This document shows, in pieces, positions 53,932 to 62,662 of a stretch of 64,000 nucleotides of DNA (its first letter is position 1; each line of letters opens with the position of its first letter). The DNA lies in the NCBI GenBank assembly GCA_007713595.1, contig VMRY01000003.1:124001-188000 (forward strand), written 5' to 3'. The notes beneath the pieces were generated by a model. That model made no database searches. It was not told where the DNA came from and saw only the letters and a list, made by a program, of their open reading frames with translations. A program made the position numbers and the translations under genes. This stretch comes from Sedimenticola thiotaurini. GTDB taxonomy: Bacteria > Pseudomonadota > Gammaproteobacteria > Chromatiales > Chromatiaceae.

Positions 53932-56118
53932 TTAGCTACCCTGTTCAGCCGTGAGTGTTTCGGAATCAGCAACACCTTCTACTGCTTGCCTATTCAGTGG
54001 CAGATTGACAATGAAGACAGCTCCACCTTCAGGATTATCCTCTACTCGCAGATTACCGCCGTGTCGTTCCGCCACCGTGGTAAAAGCAATGCAGAGGCCC
54101 TGCCCGGTCCCTTTACCCACGACCTTGGTGGTGAAGAAGGGATCAAAAATCCGCCCCTTGATGTCATCTGGAACACCGGTTCCTGTATCACTGATCCGTA
54201 TTTCAACCGAGTCATCTCTCTTTTGTGTCGAGACGGTAATCATCCCCATTCGCGCACCACCCTCCTGCAATGTATCACTTATGGCATGCGCGGCATTCAC
54301 AATGAGATTGAGGAAAACCTGGTTTATCTGATCTGGCACACAGAGCACTTTAGGCAAATCATCAGCAAGATCGAGCGTGATCTCGGCGACATACTTCCAC
54401 TCATTTCTTGAAACCTCCAGGGTAGTCTTGAGCGCCCGGTTGATATCCGTCTCCACCATATCCACAACTCCCGGATGGGAGAACTCTTTCATAGCTCTGA
54501 CAATCTTGGCAATACGTTCCACGCCTTCAATTGACTGATCCACTGCCCGGGGCAGCTCTTCACGGAGAAACTCCAGATCGATCTCCTCCTCTTTATCCTT
54601 GACCGCCTGGATCATCAGTGCCAGCTCTGCACCCGACTCGACACCCTGTATGAGCGCCTGATAGGTTTCAATCAACGACTCCAGATTACCCACCGCCTCT
54701 TTAAAAAATTGCGTGTTATCGCCAACAAACTGGGTGGGGGTATTGATCTCGTGAGAGATGCCAGCAGCCAGTTGCCCAATTGACTCGAGCTTCTGGGCCT
54801 GGCGTAACTGTACCTCCATCAACTGCTTCTCCTGCTCAACCCGCTTACGCTCTGATATATCGCGCATAATCCCGATCACGTGCCACTGTCCCTTGAGTTG
54901 CAGCGCAGAGATCGAAAGTTCAATCGGGAAAGGTTCACGCCCCTTTCTAAGGGCTGTTAACTCCATTGTCTTACCTGTTGAACGGTCTCGCCCCGGTGTC
55001 GTCAAATTCGCTACCAGACGAGCAAATTCGTCGCGACTGGTACCGGGCTCTATCCAGTCATCCAGACGCTGCCCGACAATATCCTCAACATGAAATCCAA
55101 ACATGCTCTCAGAGGCCATGTTCCAGAAGACCACCTCCTCATTCTGATTCACCATGACGATCGCATCCTGGGCCGAGTTCGCCATGGCAGCAAACTTCTC
55201 TTCACTCTCTTTTAGGGCCGCCTGAGAACGTTTCTCCTGAGAGTTATCCCAGTACATGCCAAATACACCTATAACCGCACCAGCTGTATCCCGTAGTGGC
55301 GCCTTCAGGCGGTGATAGGACGACTCAATTCCCTGAAAGTTACGCACCGTATCCTGTTCCAGGATCTGGCCCGTCTGCATCACATGCTGATCTTCCCGAA
55401 CAAACTGCTCTGCCTGCTCCAATGGATAGAAATCTGTGTCAAAGCGACCGGAGATATCACCGGGCTGGATACCCAGATCCTTCGCATAGAGACGGTTGCA
55501 GGAGACATAGCGGGATTCAGCGTCTTTATAGAAAAGGCGTTGTGGGAGATTCTCTATCAAACTCTGGTAGTGACTCTCCTGCTGCTCTTCAAAGCGTTTG
55601 CGCTCAATAATCCCCGCCAACACCAAGGCGGCTGTTTCAAGGAAACGAACCTCCTCTTCATCCCTTGCATGCCCTTCTGGCAAATAGAGCACCATCACAC
55701 CCAGGACTTTGCTTCCGGACTTTATCGGCACATTGTAGTGACCGTGCGGCTTGATACCGTCAAACACGATCTCATGCTGATGATTAACGTGATCCACATG
55801 GATGATCTCGCCCTGCTCAGCCGCCCGCCCACAGAGACAGGTACCGTATGGTACTTTCTTGCAGAGAGTCTTGAGGGGATCCGCCAGGTTTCTCTCAACT
55901 AACAACTCCAGTTCATGGGTGTCCCGATTAGCCAGAAAGATGGCTCCGGAGGGGAGCAGGGCAGAGAATGGCGCGGTCAGGGTGATAACCAGGGCATCTT
56001 TCAGACAGTCGCGCAGTGAACGATTGGCCAGTTGAACCTGTAACAACAGGACCAATACCAGGTGCAATCCGCTCTCTCTAGCGGCTCTCTCCCAGTCGGT
56101 ATATTTTTCATCACTCAT
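53932..56118 (-). CDS. Cytosolic GAF-PAS-PAS histidine kinase
   Basis: This 728-residue kinase has no membrane segment. It carries a GAF domain (about 20-170) with the pair GTCLCG, two PAS domains (185-295 and 305-425), HisKA with H456 in GISHEINTPTQF and a C-terminal HATPase (DTGTGVP, GKGTGQGL). It may sense a cytoplasmic cue through GAF or PAS. It is first in the minus-strand operon and five bases from the membrane kinase gene. Confidence 0.9.
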   Translation of the reverse strand: MSDEKYTDWERAARESGLHLVLVLLLQVQLANRSLRDCLKDALVITLTAPFSALLPSGAIFLANRDTHELELLVERNLADPLKTLCKKVPYGTCLCGRAAEQGEIIHVDHVNHQHEIVFDGIKPHGHYNVPIKSGSKVLGVMVLYLPEGHARDEEEVRFLETAALVLAGIIERKRFEEQQESHYQSLIENLPQRLFYKDAESRYVSCNRLYAKDLGIQPGDISGRFDTDFYPLEQAEQFVREDQHVMQTGQILEQDTVRNFQGIESSYHRLKAPLRDTAGAVIGVFGMYWDNSQEKRSQAALKESEEKFAAMANSAQDAIVMVNQNEEVVFWNMASESMFGFHVEDIVGQRLDDWIEPGTSRDEFARLVANLTTPGRDRSTGKTMELTALRKGREPFPIELSISALQLKGQWHVIGIMRDISERKRVEQEKQLMEVQLRQAQKLESIGQLAAGISHEINTPTQFVGDNTQFFKEAVGNLESLIETYQALIQGVESGAELALMIQAVKDKEEEIDLEFLREELPRAVDQSIEGVERIAKIVRAMKEFSHPGVVDMVETDINRALKTTLEVSRNEWKYVAEITLDLADDLPKVLCVPDQINQVFLNLIVNAAHAISDTLQEGGARMGMITVSTQKRDDSVEIRISDTGTGVPDDIKGRIFDPFFTTKVVGKGTGQGLCIAFTTVAERHGGNLRVEDNPEGGAVFIVNLPLNRQAVEGVADSETLTAEQGS

Positions 56119-56355
56119 TAGGTCAATCCCTCAGAACGCCCTGATTGAGTCAACAATCAGGAGCGGATCTCCTTGTAGATCTATCGGCAGTGCCGTTTAT
56201 TCCTGAACACCATCAGTTAAGCATAGCTCTCAGACAAGCTATTGCAGTTCGGTGATGTTAGAAACTATAGACTGAAACAGAGGAAACAAAGGAAGGGCGT
56301 ATAACTGTGAAAATACGCTTACATTCTAAGGAGGAGAGGGAGAGTTAGATAAAAC
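56119..56355. other. Promoter region of the histidine kinase operon
   Basis: A perfect 8-bp dyad CCTGATTG-AGTCAA-CAATCAGG lies at 56140-56161, 22 bases upstream of the kinase start. No other feature was recognised. Confidence 0.4.
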
Positions 56356-56802
56356 TCAAGTAGACGCCGAATAACTGCCGACAAACCGAACCGCCACACC
56401 CTTATCAACTAGGATCTCAGCAATCAATTCAATTCGACTGCGCCTGCCTGATCTGAGATTGTCGATAAAAGTTTCAAAACTGCCATCTTCGGGAAGGCGG
56501 CAGCGAGCCATGATCTCACCCCGAACCGGTAGGCGGTAGCTGATTTTTGCATCACCCAGGACACTGTGTGCCTGCAGGCCGGCATCCTCATATTTCAGAT
56601 GCAGCATGCCCCAGCAGACCACCGCACAGATACTGTAGAGGCTGCCGCCAAAGGCGGTGCCGTGGATGTTGATATTGGGTTCGAAGTCAGCCAGAAAAAC
56701 CAACTCGCGCCCGTCGTGCTCTTCAACCCTGACTCCCATGGTGCGAGTGAGCGGCACCTCTCTGTGCAGGGTCTCTTCAAGCAGTGCCAGACGCTGTTTC
56801 AT
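56356..56802 (-). CDS. YiiD-type thioesterase domain protein
   Basis: This 148-residue hotdog-like protein matches the C-terminal thioesterase domain of YiiD: NINIHGTAFGGSLYSICAVVCWGM and ISYRLPVRGEI. It lacks the N-terminal acetyltransferase part of YiiD. A CoA thioesterase role is likely. Its ATG overlaps the carbonic anhydrase stop codon, so it is the last gene of the propionyl-CoA operon. Confidence 0.8.
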   Translation of the reverse strand: MKQRLALLEETLHREVPLTRTMGVRVEEHDGRELVFLADFEPNINIHGTAFGGSLYSICAVVCWGMLHLKYEDAGLQAHSVLGDAKISYRLPVRGEIMARCRLPEDGSFETFIDNLRSGRRSRIELIAEILVDKGVAVRFVGSYSAST

Positions 56803-57449
56803 TTCGTTCTCTTGGGGAGGTGGCGATAGACATCCGGCACTTGCCCTGCCGCCTCATAACTGACTCCGAGGTTACGCAAGATGCCGTCACGAATACTGTA
56901 GATCCAGCCATGAACCGACAATGGCTGGCCGCGACTCCAGGCATCCTGAACAATGGTGGTATGAGTCAGGTTAGCTACTTGCTGGGCAACATTCAGTTCA
57001 CAGAGAATATCGACCCGCTCCTCCTGGTCGACACAATTGGCGAAGCGTTCTTCATAACTGTAATAGACATCCTTGATATTACGGATCCAGTTATCGATCA
57101 AACCAAGAGGTCTATTCTGTAGAGCAGCAGCTACGCCACCGCAGCCATAATGACCACAAACGATAATATGCTTAACTTTGAGTACATCGACGGCGTATTG
57201 CACGACCGAAAGGCAATTGAGATCGGTGTGCACAACCATATTGGCGACATTTCGATGGACGAAAATTTCGCCCGGTAACAGACCGGTGATCTGATTGGCA
57301 GGCACCCGACTATCAGAACAACCAATCCATAGATACTCAGGAGATTGCTGTTTAGAGAGCTTATCAAAAAAATTAGGGTCCTCCGCTTTGATGCGGGCAG
57401 CCCAGTCGGCATTGTAATCAAAAAGCTGATCAATAGAGGCCTTAGTCAT
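56799..57449 (-). CDS. can: Beta-carbonic anhydrase
   Basis: This 216-residue zinc enzyme interconverts carbon dioxide and bicarbonate. The zinc ligands C44, H100 and C103 and the Asp46-Arg48 dyad (CSDSR, CGHYGCGG) are all present. It is in line with the propionyl-CoA carboxylase genes, 76 bases after mce. A role in supplying bicarbonate to that carboxylase is a reasonable inference. It has no export signal. Confidence 0.94.
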   Translation of the reverse strand: MTKASIDQLFDYNADWAARIKAEDPNFFDKLSKQQSPEYLWIGCSDSRVPANQITGLLPGEIFVHRNVANMVVHTDLNCLSVVQYAVDVLKVKHIIVCGHYGCGGVAAALQNRPLGLIDNWIRNIKDVYYSYEERFANCVDQEERVDILCELNVAQQVANLTHTTIVQDAWSRGQPLSVHGWIYSIRDGILRNLGVSYEAAGQVPDVYRHLPKRTK

Positions 57450-57525
57450 AATCTATTGCATACTCGGTTAAAGGGTATACGCAAGAGTATCAACTACATT
57501 AAATCAGATGACAACCGGTGCAGGC

Positions 57526-57924
57526 TCAAGCCTGCTCCAGCTCCACCAGCGTGCCACAAAAATCCTTCGGGTGGAGGAACAGCACAGGTTTGTTATGGGC
57601 ACCAATCTTGATATCACCCAACACCCGTGCGCCTGCAGCCTTCATTTTTGCTGCAGCAGCCTCGATATCGTCCACCTCATAACAGACATGATGCACGCCG
57701 CCCCCTGGATTCTTTTCCAGGTATTTGGCGATAGGTGAGTTTTCACCCAGGGGATATAGCAGCTCGATTTTCGTGTTCGGCAGTTCCACAAACACCGTCA
57801 CTACACCATGCTCTGGCAACTCTAGCGGTGCAGAAACCTGGGCGCCCAAGGTGTCGCGATAGATGGCCGTACCTGCATCCAGATCTGGCACCACGATCGC
57901 CACGTGGTTTAGTTTTCCTATCAT
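57526..57924 (-). CDS. mce: Methylmalonyl-CoA epimerase
   Basis: This 132-residue glyoxalase-fold enzyme converts (S)- to (R)-methylmalonyl-CoA. The metal residues are in KLNHVAIVVPD, ELLYPLGE, GVHHVCYEV and GTLVELEQ. Length and motifs match the family closely. It lies between meaB and can in the propionyl-CoA operon. Confidence 0.93.
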   Translation of the reverse strand: MIGKLNHVAIVVPDLDAGTAIYRDTLGAQVSAPLELPEHGVVTVFVELPNTKIELLYPLGENSPIAKYLEKNPGGGVHHVCYEVDDIEAAAAKMKAAGARVLGDIKIGAHNKPVLFLHPKDFCGTLVELEQA

Positions 57925-57996
57925 TTTCTATTCCTCATCTTGATCCAGCCAGCTGCCGTAAAAAATGATCCGCAGAGGATGATCGCTAAAAAAATT

Positions 57997-58995
57997 TCAG
58001 TCCAATGGACGTCGACTATTCTGCAGGAAGGCGTCCAACAGCTCTGCAGCTGCCAACGTGGGTGGTTTAATCCCTGCTGTCACGGCTTGCTCAAGTTGTG
58101 GAATAAGACGCGCCACCTGCTGATCCGAGCGCAATGCAGCGAGCAGACTCTCAGCGGTTTCGGTCCACATCCAGCTCTTGGCCTGCTGGGCCCGTCGCTG
58201 TACCAGTTCACCGCTGGCAGTGAGGGTTTCCCGATAACGGCAGACCACATCCCACGCCTCGGCTATACCGCGATGCTCCAGGGCAGAGCATGTTTTCACT
58301 GGCACTTGCCAGTTGCGAGTACGCGGATGGAGCAGTCTGAGGGCATGGATATAGTCACTGGCAGAGTGATTGGCAGTGGCAGACATATCGCCATCTGCCT
58401 TGTTCACCAGCACCAGATCGGCCAGCTCCATGATGCCCCGTTTGATTCCCTGCAGATCATCACCTCCTCCGGGTAACAGCAACAGCAGGAACATATCGGT
58501 CATATCTGCTACAGCCGTCTCGGACTGACCAACCCCCACCGTCTCAACGATCACCACATCAAACCCGGCCACCTCACACAGCAGCATGGTCTCCCGGGTA
58601 CGACGCGTAACACCACCCAACGTCTTGCCTGCCGGGGATGGCCGAATAAAGGCCTCACGCCGCCGCGACAGCTCCTCCATGCGGGTCTTGTCACCCAAGA
58701 TGGACCCACCGCTCAATGCCGATGAGGGATCGACCGCCAGTACGGCCAGCTTGTGGCCCCGCTCCAGGATGTGCAGTCCGGCCGCTTCAATAAAGGTGGA
58801 CTTGCCCGCACCGGGCACACCGGTAATGCCAATACGAATGGAATTGCCCGCATGGGGTGTCAAACGCTCCAACAGAGCGATCGCCTGCTCACGATGATCC
58901 GCTCGGGTTGATTCCACCAGAGTGATCGCACGCGAAAGGGCGCGCCGCTTGCCCGCAAGAATATCGCGGGCAAGGGTTTCAACATCAAACATCAT
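57997..58995 (-). CDS. meaB: Methylmalonyl-CoA mutase-associated GTPase MeaB
   Basis: MeaB protects and loads methylmalonyl-CoA mutase with cobalamin. The 332-residue protein has a Walker A motif GVPGAGKST, a DPSSALSGGSILGDKTRM block, IVETVGVGQSE and NKAD. It starts six bases after the carboxylase alpha gene, so the two are tightly linked. Its presence confirms that the mutase at the window edge is cobalamin-dependent. Confidence 0.95.
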   Translation of the reverse strand: MMFDVETLARDILAGKRRALSRAITLVESTRADHREQAIALLERLTPHAGNSIRIGITGVPGAGKSTFIEAAGLHILERGHKLAVLAVDPSSALSGGSILGDKTRMEELSRRREAFIRPSPAGKTLGGVTRRTRETMLLCEVAGFDVVIVETVGVGQSETAVADMTDMFLLLLLPGGGDDLQGIKRGIMELADLVLVNKADGDMSATANHSASDYIHALRLLHPRTRNWQVPVKTCSALEHRGIAEAWDVVCRYRETLTASGELVQRRAQQAKSWMWTETAESLLAALRSDQQVARLIPQLEQAVTAGIKPPTLAAAELLDAFLQNSRRPLD

Positions 58996-59001
58996 TCGGG
59001 A

Positions 59002-60984
59002 TTACTCAAACTCGATGATGACCTGATCAACCTTCAAACTGTCGCCGGCCTCGGCCTTGACGCTGGCTACGACACCATCCTGACTGGCGCGTAGCACGTT
59101 CTCCATCTTCATCGCCTCAACCACCGCCAGCTCTTCACCCGCCTTCACTTCCTGACCCTCTACCACCGAGACCTTAACCAACAGGCCCGGCATGGGTGAG
59201 AGCAGGAACTTGGAGAGATCCGGCGCCTCTTTCTCCGGCATCAAGGCGTGCAGTTCAGCGGCACGAGGTGTCAGCACCAGGGCATCAATCTGATTACCGC
59301 GATGGAACAACCTCAGCCAAAGACCACTGCGTTCCACCTGGAAGGTGGCACTCTTTCCATTGATGGTACTGTGCAGCAGGGGCTGACCAAACGCCCACTC
59401 GGTTGCAACCTGATAACTGTTATCCGCATAGGTCACCTGGTAACCGCCATCAGCCGCCACTACCGTAACGGCATGCTGTTCGCCACCGATAACCACGACC
59501 CATTCGTCATTAACCCGACGCTCATGCCCTTGTAGCTGGCCACTCATGCGCGCCGCCCGATCCATGTACTGGCGATGAATCATGGCTGCAATGACAATCG
59601 ATTTGGCCGGATCATCCTGGGGTACACAGGAGGCATCAAAACCATCCGGATACTCTTCCGCAATGAAGTTGGTCGTCAGCCGGCCCTCAATAAAGCGCGG
59701 GTGTACCATCAGCGCATTGAGGAAGCTGATATTGTGCCGTACGCCCTGGATGCAGTAAGCGTCGAGTGCATCCTGCATGCGCACAATGGCTTCATTTCGT
59801 GTCGCGCCATAGGTGATCAGTTTGGCGATCATCGGGTCATAGAACATGGAGACTTCACCACCTTCATAGACACCGGTATCGACGCGAACGTTTTCACCTT
59901 CTGGTGGCTCATATTTCACCAGACGCCCAATAGAGGGGAGGAAGTTGCGGAAGGGATCTTCTGCGTAAACCCTCGACTCCATCGCCCAGCCGGTCAGTTT
60001 CACATCCGCTTGCTTGAGCGGCAGCTCTTCACCGTTGGCGACCCGGATCATCAGCTCAACCAGATCCTGTCCGGTTACCAGTTCTGTGACCGGATGTTCC
60101 ACCTGAAGCCGTGTATTCATCTCCAGAAAGTAGAAATTACGCTTGGCATCAACAATGAATTCAACCGTACCAGCAGAGCGATACTGCACCGCCTTCGCCA
60201 GCTTTACCGCCTGCTCACCCATCTCCTGACGGGTAGCCTCATCAATAAAGGGTGATGGGGCCTCTTCAATAACCTTTTGGTGACGACGCTGAATAGAGCA
60301 CTCACGCTCACCCAGGTAGATAACATTGCCATGGGTATCCGCCATCACCTGAATTTCGATGTGCCGGGGTTCCTCAATAAACTTCTCAATGAACACACGA
60401 TCATCACCGAAGCTGGAGCGGGCCTCATTTGTAGCACGCTCAAAACCGTCACGACACTCGGCCTCATTCCAGGCCACGCGCATCCCCTTACCGCCACCAC
60501 CGGCAGAGGCCTTGAGCATCACGGGATAGCCGATCCCATTGGAGATCTCTACTGCATGCTCGGTATCTTTCACTACATCGGTATAACCGGGGATGACGTT
60601 GACGCCCGCCTTTTCGGCCAGGTTTTTGGAGGTGATTTTGTCACCCATGCTATTGATGGCCAGCGTGGCCGGACCAATAAAGGCGATGCCTTCTCTTTCC
60701 AGGGCCTCACAGAAAACTGAATTCTCAGACAGGAATCCGTAGCCCGGATGTACCGCCTGCGCACCGGTATCCTTACAGGCCTGGATGATGCGCTCCATCA
60801 CCAGATAACTTTCGGATGAGGGCGATGGACCGATATGTACCGCCTCATCAGCCATTCTCACGTGCAACGCCTCGCGGTCTGCATCGGAATAGACTGCCAC
60901 GGTCTTGATACCCATTTTGCGGGCACTCTTGATGACCCTGCACGCAATCTCGCCACGGTTAGCTATAAGTATTTTCTCAAACAT
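59002..60984 (-). CDS. pccA: Propionyl-CoA carboxylase, biotin carboxylase/carrier subunit
   Basis: This 660-residue subunit combines biotin carboxylase (1-450; ILIANRGEIACRVI, KASAGGGGKGMRV) with a C-terminal biotinyl domain whose lysine lies in VEAMKMENVL. It carboxylates biotin, and the beta subunit transfers the carboxyl to propionyl-CoA. A 150-residue BT-like linker joins the two. Length and gene order support a propionyl- rather than acetyl-CoA role. Confidence 0.94.
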   Translation of the reverse strand: MFEKILIANRGEIACRVIKSARKMGIKTVAVYSDADREALHVRMADEAVHIGPSPSSESYLVMERIIQACKDTGAQAVHPGYGFLSENSVFCEALEREGIAFIGPATLAINSMGDKITSKNLAEKAGVNVIPGYTDVVKDTEHAVEISNGIGYPVMLKASAGGGGKGMRVAWNEAECRDGFERATNEARSSFGDDRVFIEKFIEEPRHIEIQVMADTHGNVIYLGERECSIQRRHQKVIEEAPSPFIDEATRQEMGEQAVKLAKAVQYRSAGTVEFIVDAKRNFYFLEMNTRLQVEHPVTELVTGQDLVELMIRVANGEELPLKQADVKLTGWAMESRVYAEDPFRNFLPSIGRLVKYEPPEGENVRVDTGVYEGGEVSMFYDPMIAKLITYGATRNEAIVRMQDALDAYCIQGVRHNISFLNALMVHPRFIEGRLTTNFIAEEYPDGFDASCVPQDDPAKSIVIAAMIHRQYMDRAARMSGQLQGHERRVNDEWVVVIGGEQHAVTVVAADGGYQVTYADNSYQVATEWAFGQPLLHSTINGKSATFQVERSGLWLRLFHRGNQIDALVLTPRAAELHALMPEKEAPDLSKFLLSPMPGLLVKVSVVEGQEVKAGEELAVVEAMKMENVLRASQDGVVASVKAEAGDSLKVDQVIIEFE

Positions 60985-61043
60985 GGATTATCCCACTCTC
61001 TAGATTCATTATGCTCTGACTGTCGACATGCACTCAGCCCCTT

Positions 61044-62576
61044 TTACAGCGGGATGTTGCCGTGTTTGCGCCAGGGATTTTCCAGCTCCTTGTCTTTCAG
61101 CATGGCAAGCGAGCGGCAGATACGTTTACGGGTACTGTGCGGCATGATGACATCATCAATAAAACCACGGCTGCCCGCCACAAACGGGTTGGCAAATTTC
61201 TCGCGGTACTCATCCGTGCGTGCGGTAATCTTCTCCTGATTCCCCAGGTCCTGGCGGAAGATAATCTCTACCGCACCCTTCGGACCCATCACAGCAATCT
61301 CGGCAGTCGGCCAGGCCAGATTCACATCACCGCGCAGATGCTTGGAGGCCATCACATCATAGGCACCACCATAGGCCTTGCGGGTAATCACGGTAATCTT
61401 TGGCACGGTAGCCTCAGCATAGGCGTATAGCAGCTTGGCACCATGCTTGATAATGCCGCCATACTCCTGACTGGTTCCCGGCAGGAATCCAGGGACATCC
61501 ACCAGGGTGACCACGGGAATATTGAAAGCATCACAGAAGCGCACAAAACGCGCCGCCTTCTTTGATGAATCGATATCGAGACAACCCGCCAGCACCATCG
61601 GCTGGTTGGCGACGATACCCACGGTGGAGCCTTCCATACGGCCAAAGCCGGTCAGGATATTGCCCGCGTAGTCTGGCTGAATCTCGAAGAAGTCGTTGTC
61701 ATCAACCATCTTCTTGATCAGCTCCATCATGTCATAGGGCTTGTTTGGATCGGTCGGGATCAACGTATCCAGTGAAGGAATCTTGCGATCTGCTGGATCA
61801 TCGGTTGGCCAGACAGGGGGCAACTGCCGGTTATTTGCCGGCAGGAAGTTGACGAAGCGACGCAGCATCAGCAGTGCCTCGACATCATTTTCAAAGGCCA
61901 GATCGGCCACGCCCGACTTGGAGGTATGGGTAACCGCACCACCCAGCTCTTCCGCTGTAACGGTTTCATGGGTCACGGTCTTGACCACATCAGGGCCGGT
62001 CACAAACATGTAGGAGGTATCCTTCACCATGAAGATGAAGTCCGTCATAGAGGGCGAGTAGACCGCGCCGCCGGCACAGGGACCCATGATCATGGAGATC
62101 TGCGGTACCACGCCGGAGGCCAGCACATTGCGTTGGAACACATCCGCATAGCCGGCCAGTGATTCAACACCCTCCTGTATACGGGCGCCACCGGAATCAT
62201 TCAGGCCAATTACCGGCGCGCCAACCTTCATGGCATGATCCATTACCTTGCAGATCTTCTGCGCATGGGCACCGGAGAGTGAACCACCGAACACCGTGAA
62301 GTCCTGGCTGAATACAAACACCAGTCGACCGCTGACCGTACCATAGCCGGTCACGACACCATCACCAGGAATCTTCTGCTTATCCATGCCGAACTCTGTA
62401 CATCCGTGTTCAACGAACATATCCCACTCTTCAAACGAGCCAGGATCCAGGAACAATTCGATGCGCTCACGCGCGGTCAGTTTGCCCTTCGCATGCTGGC
62501 TTTCGATGCGCCTTTCTCCACCCCCATTAACTGCGGCAGCACGCTTCTCATCGAGCCGGCTAATCATATCTTGCAT
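61044..62576 (-). CDS. pccB: Propionyl-CoA carboxylase beta (carboxyltransferase) subunit
   Basis: This 510-residue carboxyltransferase has the two crotonase-like halves: [20 protein letters not shown] in the first and [20 protein letters not shown] plus [10 protein letters not shown] in the second. It hands carboxyl from biotin to propionyl-CoA. It lies 59 bases before pccA and 86 bases after the mutase. Confidence 0.95.
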   Translation of the reverse strand: MQDMISRLDEKRAAAVNGGGERRIESQHAKGKLTARERIELFLDPGSFEEWDMFVEHGCTEFGMDKQKIPGDGVVTGYGTVSGRLVFVFSQDFTVFGGSLSGAHAQKICKVMDHAMKVGAPVIGLNDSGGARIQEGVESLAGYADVFQRNVLASGVVPQISMIMGPCAGGAVYSPSMTDFIFMVKDTSYMFVTGPDVVKTVTHETVTAEELGGAVTHTSKSGVADLAFENDVEALLMLRRFVNFLPANNRQLPPVWPTDDPADRKIPSLDTLIPTDPNKPYDMMELIKKMVDDNDFFEIQPDYAGNILTGFGRMEGSTVGIVANQPMVLAGCLDIDSSKKAARFVRFCDAFNIPVVTLVDVPGFLPGTSQEYGGIIKHGAKLLYAYAEATVPKITVITRKAYGGAYDVMASKHLRGDVNLAWPTAEIAVMGPKGAVEIIFRQDLGNQEKITARTDEYREKFANPFVAGSRGFIDDVIMPHSTRKRICRSLAMLKDKELENPWRKHGNIPL

Positions 62577-62619
62577 GAATCTCTCCTCAAGCTTGAACGG
62601 TGGCCTGCGCCACCTGACA

Positions 62620-62644
62620 CCTCCCCCACCAGATCAGGGGGAGG
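62620..62644 (-). repeat. GC-rich intercistronic hairpin between the mutase and pccB
   Basis: CCTCCCCC and GGGGGAGG form a perfect 8-bp stem around a 9-base loop. It may be an mRNA processing element or a copy of a dispersed palindromic repeat. Confidence 0.55.
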
Positions 62645-62662
62645 GGTTTATTCTTGTTTCAG

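Noticed and set aside
59575-60255. 226-codon open frame opposite pccA
   Set aside because: Antisense to a complete biotin carboxylase with conserved motifs; no ribosome binding site or family resemblance.
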